Assembly (NCBI GenBank): GCA_963817065.1
Contig: CAWFMO010000001.1
Span: 1,054,001 to 1,118,000 of the forward strand
Direction of reading: 5' to 3'
Length of the DNA: 64,000 bases
Source: CAWFMO01 sp963817065
GTDB taxonomy: Bacteria > Actinomycetota > Thermoleophilia > Solirubrobacterales > 70-9
The position numbers and the translations under genes were made by a program. The notes beneath the pieces were generated by a model. It was given only the letters and a program-made list of their open reading frames with translations. It ran no database searches and was not told the origin of the DNA. Positions 18,253-27,591 of the stretch are shown in pieces (position 1 is the first letter of the stretch; each line of letters begins with the position of its first letter).

Positions 18253-19691
18253 CCGCGTTCGCGCAGCGCGGCACGGCGGATCTTGCCCGAGGCGGTTTTG
18301 GGCAGCGAGTCGGCGAACTCGACGATCCGCGGGTACTTGTACGGGGCCGTGACCCGCTTGCAGTGCTCCTGGAGCTCGCGGGCAAGCGCCTCGCCGGGCT
18401 CCCCCCCGCGGAGGACGACGATCGCGCGGACGACGGAGCCGCGCTCGGCGTCGGGCGCGGCGACCGCCGCCGCCTCGGCGACCGCCGGGTGGCTGAGCAG
18501 CGCCGACTCGACCTCGATCGGCCCGATCCGGTAGCCGGCCGATGAGATCAGGTCGTCGGCGCGCCCGACGTGGGTCAGGAAGCCGTCGCCGTCCTCCTCG
18601 ACCAGGTCGCCGGTTCCCCACCACTCCTCGCCGAACGGCTCGGAATCGAGGTAGCGCGAGAAGAAGGTGGGGGAGGAGGAGGGGCGGAGCTGGAGCTCTC
18701 CTTCCTCTACGCGCGTCTCGAGCCCCGGCAGCGGGCGGCCCATTGAGCCCGGGCGCGGCTCGTCACCGGGCCGCATCCCGGTCACGGCGCCGGTTTCGGT
18801 CTGGCCGTAACCGTCGGCGATCCAGAGCCCGGTCGCCTCTGCGAATGCCTCGATCACCTCGGGGTTGAGCGCCTCGCCGGCCGAGACCATCCGCCGCATT
18901 CCCTCGACCGAGCGCAGCTCGGTCCGCCGCGCGAGCATCCTGTACTCGGTCGGCGCCTGGCAGAGGACGGTGACGCCCTCGCGCGCGGCGATCGCGAGCC
19001 GCTCGGCGGGCTCGAAGCGCCCGTCGTGAAGGAAGGCGGCCGCGCCTCTCAGCCAGGGCGCGAGGAACGCGTTGCGAGCCGACTTCGCCCAGCCGCTCGC
19101 CGCGGTGCACCAGACCAGGTCGCCGTCCTGCGCCCCGAGCCAGTGCTCCGCCTGGATCGACTGCCCGCCGAGGTAGCGCGCCGGATGGACGACGCCGCGC
19201 GCGCCCCCCGTCGTCCCCGAGGTGAAGACGATCAAGACCGGGTCCCCGGGGTCGAGGTCCGCGGGCTCGACCGGAGGCTCGCCGAGCTCGTCCTCGTCGA
19301 TCGCGTGAGCGACCTCGTCCATCGCCATCGTCTCGACTCCGCCGGGCAGCTCGCCGAGCGCCTCGTCCTCGCCGATCGCGAGGACCGGGTTCGCGGCGGC
19401 GACCCGGTGCTCGAGGTCCCCGCGCCGCAGCTGCGTGTTGCAGGGCAGCGCGACCGCACCCATCCGCCAGCAGGCGAGCATCGCCAGCACCCACTCGAGC
19501 CGGTTCCCGACCAGCGTCATCACGACGTCCTCGCGATGCACTCCCCGCGACGCCATCGCCCCCGAGAGCCCGCCGCTCATCGCGATCAGCTCGCCGAAGT
19601 GCCAGACGCGGCGCTCGCCCTCGCGCGTGATCTCGACCAGCGCCGGGCGGGCGGAGGGGAAGCGCTCGAGGACGTCGTCGGTGAGGTTCAC
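18249..19691 (-). CDS. Acyl-CoA ligase (AMP-forming), medium-chain or acetate type
   Basis: 480 residues. The AMP-binding P-loop is FTSGTTGGARGVVH, where the usual Lys is Arg. YGQTETG, WWGTGDL and the C-terminal KTASGKIRR with the acyl-transfer Lys follow. It activates a carboxylic acid to its CoA thioester. Trp-rich FLAPWLRGAAAF resembles the ACSM medium-chain group. GTG at 19691 begins the domain (VNLTDDVLERFP). The long upstream reading frame is antisense to the dehydrogenase. Divergent from the acyl-CoA dehydrogenase with only 45 bp between, suggesting joint regulation. Confidence 0.88.
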   Translation of the reverse strand: MNLTDDVLERFPSARPALVEITREGERRVWHFGELIAMSGGLSGAMASRGVHREDVVMTLVGNRLEWVLAMLACWRMGAVALPCNTQLRRGDLEHRVAAANPVLAIGEDEALGELPGGVETMAMDEVAHAIDEDELGEPPVEPADLDPGDPVLIVFTSGTTGGARGVVHPARYLGGQSIQAEHWLGAQDGDLVWCTAASGWAKSARNAFLAPWLRGAAAFLHDGRFEPAERLAIAAREGVTVLCQAPTEYRMLARRTELRSVEGMRRMVSAGEALNPEVIEAFAEATGLWIADGYGQTETGAVTGMRPGDEPRPGSMGRPLPGLETRVEEGELQLRPSSSPTFFSRYLDSEPFGEEWWGTGDLVEEDGDGFLTHVGRADDLISSAGYRIGPIEVESALLSHPAVAEAAAVAAPDAERGSVVRAIVVLRGGEPGEALARELQEHCKRVTAPYKYPRIVEFADSLPKTASGKIRRAALRERG

Positions 19692-19736
19692 GAGCGCAGA
19701 AGGTTGACAGGGAGCGTTTTGCGGCAGACTTGCGCC

Positions 19737-20933
19737 ATGGCGACCAGCGTCCAGCCCGCGATCTCCCTCGACGTCGTGCCCAGCCAGGAGGAGGTCATGC
19801 TGCGCGAGGCGGTCCACGGCATCGCCTCGGACTTCGGGCGCGCCTACATGGAGGAGAAGGTCGCCGCCGACGAGCCGCCGACCGAGCTCTGGGACGCCCT
19901 CGCGAGCCGCGGCTACCTCGGCGTCAACCTGCCGAGCGAGTACGGCGGCGGCGGACTCGGGATGCGCGCCCTCTCCTGGGTCGGCGAGGAGATCGGCGCC
20001 GCCGGCTGCTCGCTGCTGCTGATCGTCGTCTCGCCGGCGATCGTCGGCTCGATCGTCGCCAAGCACGGCAGCGACGAGCAGAAGGAGAAGTGGCTGCGCG
20101 GGATCGCGGCCGGGACGACCAAGGTCGCGTTCGCGATCACCGAGCCCGACGCCGGCACGAACTCGCACAACCTCGCGACGACACTCGAGCGCGACGGCGA
20201 CGGCTACAAGCTCAACGGCCAGAAGACCTACATCTCAGCGGTCGAGGACTCCGATGCGGTCTTCGTCGTCGCCCGCTTCCGCAACGAGGACGGCAGCCTC
20301 GGGCTGCCCTCGCCGGTGATCGTCGACGTCGACGCGCCCGGCTTCACGAAGACGCAGATCCCGATGCCGAGCCTCGGCGCCGACCACCAGTGGCAGCTCT
20401 TCTTCGAGGACGTCCCGGTTCCCGAGGACCGGTTGATCGGCGGCGAGAACGGTGGGCTCGGGGCGATCTTCGACGGCCTCAACCCGGAGCGGATCATGGG
20501 CGCCGCGGTCTCGGCAGGCGCCGGGCGCTACGCGCTCGAGAAGGCCTGCGACTACGCCCGCGAGCGCGTCGTCTGGGGCCAGCCGATCGGAACCCACCAG
20601 GGCCTCGCGCATCCGCTCGCCGCGGCCAAGGTCGAGCTCGACCTGGCGCGGCTGATGACCGAGAAGGCCGCGGTCCTCTACGACGCGGGCGTCAAGGGCG
20701 CGGGGGAGGCGGCCAACATGGCCAAGTACGCGGCGGCCGAGGCGGCGATCAAGTGCGTTGACCAGGCGATCCAGACCCACGGCGGCAATGGCTTCGCGCT
20801 CGAGTACGGGCTCTCGCAGATGTGGTGGGGCGTCCGCGTCGCGCGCACCGCTCCGGTTTCGCGCGAGATGGTCCTCAACTACATCGCCGAGCACTCGCTC
20901 GGCCTGCCGAAGAGCTACGGCCCGAGCGCCTGA
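19737..20933 (+). CDS. Acyl-CoA dehydrogenase
   Basis: 398 residues. VAFAITEPDAGTNSHNL is the FAD/substrate signature, YISAVEDSDAVFVVAR and QPIGTHQGLAHPLA follow, with QTHGGNGFALEYGLSQMW at the C-terminus. It oxidises acyl-CoA to enoyl-CoA and passes electrons to ETF. The neighbours (acyl-CoA ligase, FixX-like ferredoxin) fit beta-oxidation. ATG at 19737 is near a TTGACA (19703-19708), but the -10 (CAGACT) is weak. It is one of two acyl-CoA dehydrogenases in the window; the one at 32235 sits among ethylmalonyl-CoA genes. Confidence 0.93.
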   Translation: MATSVQPAISLDVVPSQEEVMLREAVHGIASDFGRAYMEEKVAADEPPTELWDALASRGYLGVNLPSEYGGGGLGMRALSWVGEEIGAAGCSLLLIVVSPAIVGSIVAKHGSDEQKEKWLRGIAAGTTKVAFAITEPDAGTNSHNLATTLERDGDGYKLNGQKTYISAVEDSDAVFVVARFRNEDGSLGLPSPVIVDVDAPGFTKTQIPMPSLGADHQWQLFFEDVPVPEDRLIGGENGGLGAIFDGLNPERIMGAAVSAGAGRYALEKACDYARERVVWGQPIGTHQGLAHPLAAAKVELDLARLMTEKAAVLYDAGVKGAGEAANMAKYAAAEAAIKCVDQAIQTHGGNGFALEYGLSQMWWGVRVARTAPVSREMVLNYIAEHSLGLPKSYGPSA

Positions 20934-20941
20934 GCCGGCTC

Positions 20942-21190
20942 TCAGCGCTTGAGCTCGGTGCCGTCGTAGAGCTTCTTCACGGTGACCCCGCCGTCGGGCG
21001 CGGCCTCGAGGCAGAGCTTGCAGAGGACGCATTCGTCGACGTTCTCTTGGACGACTTCGACCTTGCCGCCCTCGTCGGCGTAGATGTCGACCGGGCAGAC
21101 CTCCTCCAGCTTCTTGGCGAGCTCGGCGTCGCCGGCGACCGAGTCCTCGACCTCGATCCCGACGAAGGTCCCGTCGGCGGAGACCGTCAT
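20942..21190 (-). CDS. FixX-like 4Fe-4S ferredoxin
   Basis: 82 residues. One cluster is bound by EVCPVDIYADE plus ECVLCKLCLEAAPDG, the FixX arrangement (CPxxxY followed by CxxCxxC) with a single 4Fe-4S cluster. FixX-type proteins work with ETF:quinone oxidoreductase. ATG overlaps the sucD stop by 4 bp, so it is the third gene of a sucC-sucD-ferredoxin operon. Its partner enzyme is not in the operon. A role with ETF dehydrogenase or a 2-oxoacid:ferredoxin enzyme elsewhere is inference. Confidence 0.82.
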   Translation of the reverse strand: MTVSADGTFVGIEVEDSVAGDAELAKKLEEVCPVDIYADEGGKVEVVQENVDECVLCKLCLEAAPDGGVTVKKLYDGTELKR

Positions 21191-22104
21191 GCGGTCACCC
21201 CCAGCTTCTCCTTGACCGCGCTGGGGATCTCGTCGATTCGCTCGACGACCGGGATCCCGGCCTCCTCGAGGCGGGCGATCTTCTGGGTCGCCGAGTCCTC
21301 GGCCCCCTCGACGATCGTGCCCGCGTGCCCGAAGCTCATCCCCTGCATCTCCTCGTCGTCCATGAACTTGCCGGCCATGAAGGCGACGATCGGGAGACGC
21401 GAGCTCGCCTGCTCGCGCCAGTCGACGAGCTCGGCCTCCATCCGCCCGCCGGGCTCGGTGTAGATCACGATCGCTTCGGTCTGCTCGTCGGCCTCGAACA
21501 GCGGCATCAGCTCGGCGTAGGTCTGGCCGATGATCGCGTCGCCGCCGATCGAGCAGGCGGTCGAGACCCCGAGACCGGCCGCGGTCAGGGTCGAGGAGAT
21601 CTCGGTCGTCATTCCGCCCGAGCGGCTCATCACGCCGACCGAGCCGGGGTTGTACGCCTTCGCGGCGTCTACAGCGGGACCCCCGATCCCGCCCATCTTG
21701 CAGACCCCGGGGACGATCAACCCGAGGCAGTTGGGGCCGATGATTCGCGCCCCGCGCAGGTTCGCGAGCTCGACCATCTCGGCAACGTCGCGGCGCGGGA
21801 TCCGCTCGGTGACGATGACGATCAGCTTGACGCCGTTCTCGATCGCCTCGATCACGGCGTCCTTGGTGAAGGCGGGGGGGACGGTGACGACCGAGCCGTC
21901 GATCGGCGACCCGTGATTCTCGACCGCCTGCTCGACGGTGTCGAAGACCGGGACGCCGTGGACGTCGCGGCCCTTGCGGCCCGGGGTCACGCCGCCGACG
22001 ATCTTCGAGCCGTAGTCGAGGCACTCGCGTGTCAGGTTGACCGCTTCGCGGCCGGTGATCCCCTGGACGATGAAGGTGAAGTCCTTGTCGAGCAGGATGC
22101 TCAC
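21187..22104 (-). CDS. sucD: Succinyl-CoA synthetase alpha subunit
   Basis: 305 residues. LLDKDFTFIVQGITGREAVNLT opens the CoA-binding domain. IGPNCLGLIVPGVCKMGG and SRSGGMTTEISSTLTAAGLG follow, and SFGHAGTIVEG carries the phospho-His. With SucC it converts succinyl-CoA, ADP/GDP and Pi to succinate. GTG at 22104 overlaps the sucC stop (GTGA). An earlier ATG in this frame lies inside sucC and is rejected. Confidence 0.95.
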   Translation of the reverse strand: MSILLDKDFTFIVQGITGREAVNLTRECLDYGSKIVGGVTPGRKGRDVHGVPVFDTVEQAVENHGSPIDGSVVTVPPAFTKDAVIEAIENGVKLIVIVTERIPRRDVAEMVELANLRGARIIGPNCLGLIVPGVCKMGGIGGPAVDAAKAYNPGSVGVMSRSGGMTTEISSTLTAAGLGVSTACSIGGDAIIGQTYAELMPLFEADEQTEAIVIYTEPGGRMEAELVDWREQASSRLPIVAFMAGKFMDDEEMQGMSFGHAGTIVEGAEDSATQKIARLEEAGIPVVERIDEIPSAVKEKLGVTA

Positions 22105-23312
22105 GCCGCCCCCTGGACCTTCTCGACCGCGGTCCCGGCGGCGTCCCACATCGAGACGGTGCGGTCGTTGAACTCGATCCCGTACTTGTCGAGGATCTTG
22201 GCGCCCTCTTCCTCCCAGGCACCGGGGATCCGGAAGACCGCGATCGTCTCGGCGGGGTCCTTGCCGAGCTCGAGGCAGGCGGCGATCACGCCGCGGGCGA
22301 CGATGTCGACTCGGGTGTTGGAGACGATCGACATCATCACCGCGATCTTCTCGACCCCCTCCTTCTTCAGGACCTCCATCGCCAGGCCCTTCGACTTCTT
22401 GACCGAGGGGTTGCCGCCGATCTCGGCGTAGTTGGCGGGCTTGCCGCCCTGGCTGCGGACCGCGTCGGTGAGCGTCAGAGAGCCGCCGCCGGCGCCGATC
22501 ACGAGGCCGATGTTGCCCTCGAAGCCGTGGTCCTTGCCCTGGATCACGCCGCGGTGGTCGGCCTCGTCGATCGCCTTGACGTTGCGCTCGAACTCGGAGG
22601 GCTCGTAGAGCTCGCGCGGCTCGTCGAGCTCGACCCCGATCTCGGTCAGGACCTTCTTGTGACGCCCGACCGCCTCGTCCTCCATCTCCATGTGGGCGTC
22701 GAGCGCGACGAAGGACCCGTCGGCGAGCCGTGCGAGGGGATTGATCTCGGCCAGGGTCATGTCGTAGTCGCGCTGGAGCTGTGCGAGGCGGGCGAGAACC
22801 GGCGTCGCGCGGGTCAGCTCGCGGCCGGTCATCCCGACCGACGCGACGACCTCCTTGGCGCGAAAGTCGGGGATCGGGTGCAGGTTCGAGAGGTGCCCGC
22901 GCCCGACGTGGTCGGGGTGCTCCTCGGCGACCTGCTCGATGTCGATCCCGCCCATGTCGCTGAACAGCATCATCGGCGCCTTCGCGCGCCCGTCCCAGAG
23001 CACCGCCGCGTAGTACTCCTGCTCGATCTCGGCCTTGGGGTCGACCAGTACCCCGACCGGCATGTGGCCTGAGATCTCGAGCTTCAGGATCTCCTCGGCG
23101 TGCGAGGCCGCCTCGTCGGGCGTGTCGGCGAACTTGACCCCGCCGGCCTTCATCCGCCCGCCGACCAGGACCTGCGACTTGATCACGGTCGGGCCGTCGA
23201 TCTTCTCGGCCGCGGCGCGGGCCTCGTCAGCGGTCGTGCAGAAGCCGTACTCGGTGACCGGGATCCCGGCCCGCTCGACGATCCTGCGGCTTTCGTACTC
23301 GTAGAAGCGCAT
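22101..23312 (-). CDS. sucC: Succinyl-CoA synthetase beta subunit
   Basis: 403 residues. MRFYEYESRRIVERAGIPVTEYGFC begins the ATP-grasp domain, KSQVLVGGRMKAGGVKFA and EINPLARLADGSFVALDAHME bind nucleotide, and the C-terminal flavodoxin-like ligase domain has NIGLVIGAGGGSLTLTDAV. First gene of the sucC-sucD-ferredoxin operon. It supplies the exit from succinyl-CoA produced by the ethylmalonyl-CoA pathway and the TCA cycle. A -10 box lies 15 nt upstream, with no ribosome site evident. Confidence 0.95.
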   Translation of the reverse strand: MRFYEYESRRIVERAGIPVTEYGFCTTADEARAAAEKIDGPTVIKSQVLVGGRMKAGGVKFADTPDEAASHAEEILKLEISGHMPVGVLVDPKAEIEQEYYAAVLWDGRAKAPMMLFSDMGGIDIEQVAEEHPDHVGRGHLSNLHPIPDFRAKEVVASVGMTGRELTRATPVLARLAQLQRDYDMTLAEINPLARLADGSFVALDAHMEMEDEAVGRHKKVLTEIGVELDEPRELYEPSEFERNVKAIDEADHRGVIQGKDHGFEGNIGLVIGAGGGSLTLTDAVRSQGGKPANYAEIGGNPSVKKSKGLAMEVLKKEGVEKIAVMMSIVSNTRVDIVARGVIAACLELGKDPAETIAVFRIPGAWEEEGAKILDKYGIEFNDRTVSMWDAAGTAVEKVQGAA

Positions 23313-23327
23313 GGTCTGCGGCGCGGA

Positions 23328-23333
23328 ACCCTA
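23328..23333 (-). promoter_or_regulatory. -10 box of the sucC operon
   Basis: TAGGGT on the bottom strand, 15 nt before the sucC ATG. It sits only 4 bp from the divergent -10 of the lipoprotein gene, so the two promoters overlap completely and may exclude each other. Confidence 0.5.
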
Positions 23334-23337
23334 CCGG

Positions 23338-23343
23338 TACGCT
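23338..23343 (+). promoter_or_regulatory. -10 box, leaderless promoter of the lipoprotein gene
   Basis: TACGCT ends 8 nt before the GTG at 23352, back-to-back with the sucC -10. Confidence 0.5.
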
Positions 23344-23351
23344 GGCCGCCG

Positions 23352-24167
23352 GTGCGAGGTCTTCGTGGGAGATCAAAGCTGGGGCTGGTCGCGGCTTGCG
23401 TGGCGATGACTCTGTCGGGATGCGGCGACGAAGACGCGCCGCGGCTCGACGCCGGCCCGCTGCTCGACCGCGCCCTCGATACCCCGGTCCCGAGCGCCGT
23501 CGCCGACATCGACGCCGAGTTCGAGCTCGAGGGCGTGCCCGAGCTCCCCGAGCCGGTCGGCGTGACCCTCGCGGGGCCCTACGACGCGACAGATACGACG
23601 AAGATCCCGAAGCTCGACTGGGACGGCCGCGTCGACCTCGGCGGCTTCGGCGTCGGCGGCAGCGTCGTCTCGAGCGGCGACAACGCGTTCGTCCGAGTGC
23701 TCGGATCGACCTACGAGGCGGGCGGTGCGCGGGTCTCGGAGCTCAACCAGCGGATCGGGATCTCGACCCGCGAGGCGGGGGGCCGGCCGCGGCCGCTGGC
23801 GGCGCTCGGGATCCACCCGCGCGAGTGGATCACCGGTGCGGAGCACGTCGGTGACGAGGACGTCGAGGGCGTCGAGACCCACAAGCTGGAGGCCGAGATC
23901 GAGGTCCCGCGCCTCGACCCCGGCGAGCTCGAGCTCTGGGTCGGCGCCGACGACGGGATCGTCCGCAAGCTGCGGCTCGAGCTCGACACCGTGGTCCCGT
24001 TCGAGCGCCGCGACGAGCTCTTCGGTGCGACCCGCATCGACGGCTCGGTCGAGCTCGTTCTCGCCGACGTCGGCGAACCGCAGAGCGTCGCCGCGCCGCC
24101 CGGGCCTTACCTGCCGATCTCGGAGCTACGGGAGCGAATCTCGTCGCTAGCAGGGATTTCCGGCTAG
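23352..24167 (+). CDS. Secreted lipoprotein (LppX/LolA-like candidate)
   Basis: 271 residues. The lipobox is TLSGCGD (Cys about residue 25). The mature part has repeating beta strands (GFGVGGSVVSSGDNAFVRVLGSTYEAG, ELELWVGADDGIVRKLRLELD), as in LppX/LprG lipid-carrier lipoproteins, where a half-barrel binds lipids. I call only the lipoprotein nature with confidence. The family match is by pattern. The next gene is PEPCK, 124 bp away. Confidence 0.72.
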   Translation: MRGLRGRSKLGLVAACVAMTLSGCGDEDAPRLDAGPLLDRALDTPVPSAVADIDAEFELEGVPELPEPVGVTLAGPYDATDTTKIPKLDWDGRVDLGGFGVGGSVVSSGDNAFVRVLGSTYEAGGARVSELNQRIGISTREAGGRPRPLAALGIHPREWITGAEHVGDEDVEGVETHKLEAEIEVPRLDPGELELWVGADDGIVRKLRLELDTVVPFERRDELFGATRIDGSVELVLADVGEPQSVAAPPGPYLPISELRERISSLAGISG

Positions 24168-24291
24168 CGGACGGAATGCGGTGGCAGATCGCCGCCGCTT
24201 GCGGCACAATGCCCGCCTTGAGGGCAGGGCACTCTAGATTTCGGTAACCGGTAGTCGATACGTCTTCCAACCAAGGAGCGAGAAACCACCC

Positions 24292-26103
24292 GTGAGCGAA
24301 AGCACCGTCGCAGCCGCCGCACCGACCCGACACGCAAAGCTGACCGACTGGGTCGAGGGAATCGCCGAGATCACCCAGCCCGACTCGATCCACTGGTGCG
24401 ACGGGTCGGCGGAGGAGTACGACCGCCTCTGCCAGGAGATGGTCGAGGCCGGAACCTTCGAGAAGCTCTCCGACGCGAAGCGCCCGAACTCCTACCTCGC
24501 GCGCTCGGACCCCGACGACGTCGCCCGGGTCGAGGACCGCACGTTCATCTGCTCGGCCAAGGAGGACGACGCCGGCCCGACCAACAACTGGCGCGATCCG
24601 GCCGAGATGCGCGACGTCCTGCACAAGCTCTTCGAGGGCTCGATGAAGGGCCGGACGATGTACGTCGTCCCGTTCTCGATGGGCCCGCTCGGATCGCCGA
24701 TCGCCCACATCGGCGTCCAGCTCACCGACTCGCCCTACGTCGCGGTATCGATGCGGATCATGACCCGGATGGGCGCCGGCGCGCTCGACGTGCTCGGCGA
24801 CAGCGGCGACTTCGTCCCCTGCGTGCACTCGGTCGGCATGCCGCTCGCGAACGGCCAGGCGGACGTGCCGTGGCCCTGCAACGCCGACAACAAGTACATC
24901 GTCCACTACCCCGAGTCGCGCGAGATCTGGTCGTTCGGCTCCGGCTACGGCGGCAACGCGCTGCTCGGCAAGAAGTGCTTCGCGCTGCGGATCGCCTCGG
25001 TGATGGCCCGCGACGAGGACTGGCTAGCCGAGCACATGCTGATCCTCAAGCTCACCTCTCCCGAGGGGAAGGTCAAGTACGTGAGCGGCGCATTCCCGTC
25101 GGCCTGCGGCAAGACCAACCTCGCGATGCTGATCCCGACCCTGCCCGACTGGAAGGTCGAGACCGTCGGCGACGACATCGCCTGGATGAAGTTCGGCGAC
25201 GACGGCAAGCTCTACGCGGTCAATCCCGAGGCCGGCTTCTTCGGCGTCGCCCCCAACACGAGCCACAAGACCAATCCGAACGCGATGGCGACGATCGAGC
25301 GCAACTCGATCTTCACCAACTGCGCCGAGACCGACGGCGACATCTGGTGGGAGGGGATGACCGGCGAGCCGCCGGACCGCGCGATCGACTGGCACGGCAA
25401 CGAGTGGACCCCGGAATCCGACGACCCCGCCGCGCACCCCAACGCGCGCTTCACGACCCCCGCCGCCCAGTGTCCCTCGATCGCCGACGAGTGGGAGGAC
25501 CCGGCCGGAGTGCCGATCGACGCCTTCCTCTTCGGCGGCCGGCGCTCGACCGTCGTGCCGCTCGTCTTCGAGGCTCGCGACTGGGAGCACGGCGTCTTCA
25601 CCGGCGCCGTGATGTCGTCGGAGACGACCGCGGCGGCGGCCGGAGAGGTCGGCAAGCTGCGCTTCGACCCGATGGCGATGCTGCCCTTCTGCGGCTACGA
25701 CATGGCCGACTACTTCGCGCACTGGCTGAAGCTGGGCGCGCGCGACGGCGCCGACCTGCCGAAGATCTTTCACGTCAACTGGTTCCGCAAGGACGAGGAC
25801 GGCAAGTTCCTCTGGCCCGGCTTCGGCGAGAACAGCCGCGTACTCGAGTGGGTCTTCCGCCGCTGCGACGGCGAGTCCGAGACCGTCGACTCGGCGATCG
25901 GGCTGCTCCCCGCCGAGGGCGAGATCAACACCGACGGGCTCGAGATCTCCGACGACGCGATGCGCGACCTGCTGACCGTGAGTGAGGACGACCTGAAGGC
26001 GCAGATGCCGCAGGTCGAAGAGCACCTGGCGCGCTTCGGCGACGAGCTGCCGGACGAAGTACGTGCGCAGCTCGAGGCACTCAAGCAGCGGCTCGGCGCT
26101 TAA
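24292..26103 (+). CDS. pckG: Phosphoenolpyruvate carboxykinase (GTP)
   Basis: 603 residues. GPTNNWRDPAEM, SFGSGYGGNALLGKKCFALRIAS, the P-loop FPSACGKTNLAML (about residues 266-278), DDIAWMKF (metal) and RDWEHGVFTGA identify the GTP-dependent class. It converts oxaloacetate to PEP, the first step of gluconeogenesis from C4 acids, fitting an organism living on acetate or fatty acids. GTG start with a CAAGGAGCGAG ribosome site. The 124-bp leader 24168-24291 has no -10 I trust. Confidence 0.97.
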   Translation: MSESTVAAAAPTRHAKLTDWVEGIAEITQPDSIHWCDGSAEEYDRLCQEMVEAGTFEKLSDAKRPNSYLARSDPDDVARVEDRTFICSAKEDDAGPTNNWRDPAEMRDVLHKLFEGSMKGRTMYVVPFSMGPLGSPIAHIGVQLTDSPYVAVSMRIMTRMGAGALDVLGDSGDFVPCVHSVGMPLANGQADVPWPCNADNKYIVHYPESREIWSFGSGYGGNALLGKKCFALRIASVMARDEDWLAEHMLILKLTSPEGKVKYVSGAFPSACGKTNLAMLIPTLPDWKVETVGDDIAWMKFGDDGKLYAVNPEAGFFGVAPNTSHKTNPNAMATIERNSIFTNCAETDGDIWWEGMTGEPPDRAIDWHGNEWTPESDDPAAHPNARFTTPAAQCPSIADEWEDPAGVPIDAFLFGGRRSTVVPLVFEARDWEHGVFTGAVMSSETTAAAAGEVGKLRFDPMAMLPFCGYDMADYFAHWLKLGARDGADLPKIFHVNWFRKDEDGKFLWPGFGENSRVLEWVFRRCDGESETVDSAIGLLPAEGEINTDGLEISDDAMRDLLTVSEDDLKAQMPQVEEHLARFGDELPDEVRAQLEALKQRLGA

Positions 26104-26126
26104 TCAGACAACCAAAGGGGGAGACA

Positions 26127-27560
26127 GTGGGGGCAGGGCAGAGAATTCGGGCGGTCGCAATCGCCTGCGGATTGACGGTCCTTGCAGTTGCGGGCACGGC
26201 GCAGGCGAACAACATCCCCGTCGGGACCACCGAGGACGAGTTCAACAACATGCCGAGCAACACCGGCTGCGCCCTGCGCGAGGCGATCGAAGCGGCCCAG
26301 ACCAACGCGATCCACGGAGGCTGTGCGGCGGGCGGTGCCGGCGATGTGATCCAGTTGGCCGCGGGAGCGACCTACGAGCTCGAGATCGACGGCACGATCG
26401 AGAACCTGAATCAGACCGGCGACCTCGATGTACGCGACGCCATGACGATCCGCACGCCCACCGGAGCGCCCGCGACGATCAATGCGGCGGGCGTCGATCG
26501 AGCGATCGAGATCTTCAACGACCCGGATCCCGGGGACGTGTTCACGCTCAATCTCGAGCGGCTGCGGATCGTCAACGGCCTCTCGGACGATGAGGGGGGC
26601 GCGGTCTTCACCGGCGACAACGAGCTCAGGACCGACGGCGTCGTCTTCGAGGACAACTCCGCGATCGATTCCGGCGGCGCGATCCGTACGAGCGGGGAAA
26701 CGTGGATCCGCGACAGCTCATTCATCGACAATGACAGCGCCGACGGCGAGGGCGGGGCGATCGCCCAGGACGACGACACGCCGGGCTTCGACGACGTCCG
26801 CTGGATCGAAAGGAGCGCGTTCGTCGACAACACCGCCGACGGGCTCGGCGGGGCCATCCACTTCTTCGGCGGCGCCGGCGACGACGCAGTTCTCAGCAAC
26901 AGCACGTTCACGGCAAACGAGGGGTCCGACGGCGGCGCGATCCACTACGTGGAGGGCGGCGATTCACCGCCTTCCTTGAGGGCACTGACCGTGGCCGGAA
27001 ACCGGGCGACCGCGAACGCGGGCGCCGGCGGCATCACGATCCAGGCCTTCAACCTCTCCAATCCGATGTTCGGGAGCGTGATCGCGGGCAACACGAACCC
27101 GCTCGGTCCCTCCAACTGCAACGTCGGCGCCTTCGCTCCGTTCAGCGGCGGTGTCTACAACATCGAGAGCGGCGACGACTGCAACCTCTCGCCCTCCACC
27201 AATTTGGTCAACACGGATCCCCAGCTCTCACCGGCGGCGCAGTACCCGGCGGCAGACGCGAGCGATCCGCCGACCATTGTGATCCCGCCTTTCACGGGCG
27301 GTCCGGCCGCCGACGCCATATCCCAGCCCGCCTGCCCGCTGGTTCAACCACCCGACGATCAGCGCGGCGTCGCCCGTTCAGGCGGGCCGTGCACGATCGG
27401 AGCTTTCGAAGGCTCGGTTCCCGGCCCGCAGGCGCCGGCACCGGTCACCCTTGCGCCGGCTCCGATCCCCGCCGCTCCCGTCAAGAAGAAATGCAAGAAG
27501 AAAAAGTCGAAGAAGGCCTCGGGGGCGAAGATGAAGAAGCGCTGCAAAAAGCGCCGCTGA
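26127..27560 (+). CDS. Secreted CSLREA-type beta-helix protein with Lys/Arg/Cys tail
   Basis: 477 residues. Signal peptide to about residue 28, then CALREAIEAAQTNA, the CSLREA-domain signature, and a right-handed beta-helix with repeated strands (GGAVFTGDNELRTDGVVFEDNSA, GGAIRTSGETWIRDSSFIDN). A Pro/Ala linker leads to a 25-residue basic tail (27483-27557) with two Cys 16 residues apart. Surface or wall protein, function unknown. GTG start with an AAAGGGGGAGACA ribosome site. It follows pckG by 23 bp. Confidence 0.82.
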   Translation: MGAGQRIRAVAIACGLTVLAVAGTAQANNIPVGTTEDEFNNMPSNTGCALREAIEAAQTNAIHGGCAAGGAGDVIQLAAGATYELEIDGTIENLNQTGDLDVRDAMTIRTPTGAPATINAAGVDRAIEIFNDPDPGDVFTLNLERLRIVNGLSDDEGGAVFTGDNELRTDGVVFEDNSAIDSGGAIRTSGETWIRDSSFIDNDSADGEGGAIAQDDDTPGFDDVRWIERSAFVDNTADGLGGAIHFFGGAGDDAVLSNSTFTANEGSDGGAIHYVEGGDSPPSLRALTVAGNRATANAGAGGITIQAFNLSNPMFGSVIAGNTNPLGPSNCNVGAFAPFSGGVYNIESGDDCNLSPSTNLVNTDPQLSPAAQYPAADASDPPTIVIPPFTGGPAADAISQPACPLVQPPDDQRGVARSGGPCTIGAFEGSVPGPQAPAPVTLAPAPIPAAPVKKKCKKKKSKKASGAKMKKRCKKRR

Positions 27561-27578
27561 TCCAGCCGGAGTTTGAGA

Positions 27579-27584
27579 TAGGGT
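27579..27584 (+). promoter_or_regulatory. -10 box, leaderless promoter of the 59-residue membrane protein
   Basis: TAGGGT ends 7 nt before the ATG at 27592. Confidence 0.55.
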
Positions 27585-27591
27585 CGCGCCC

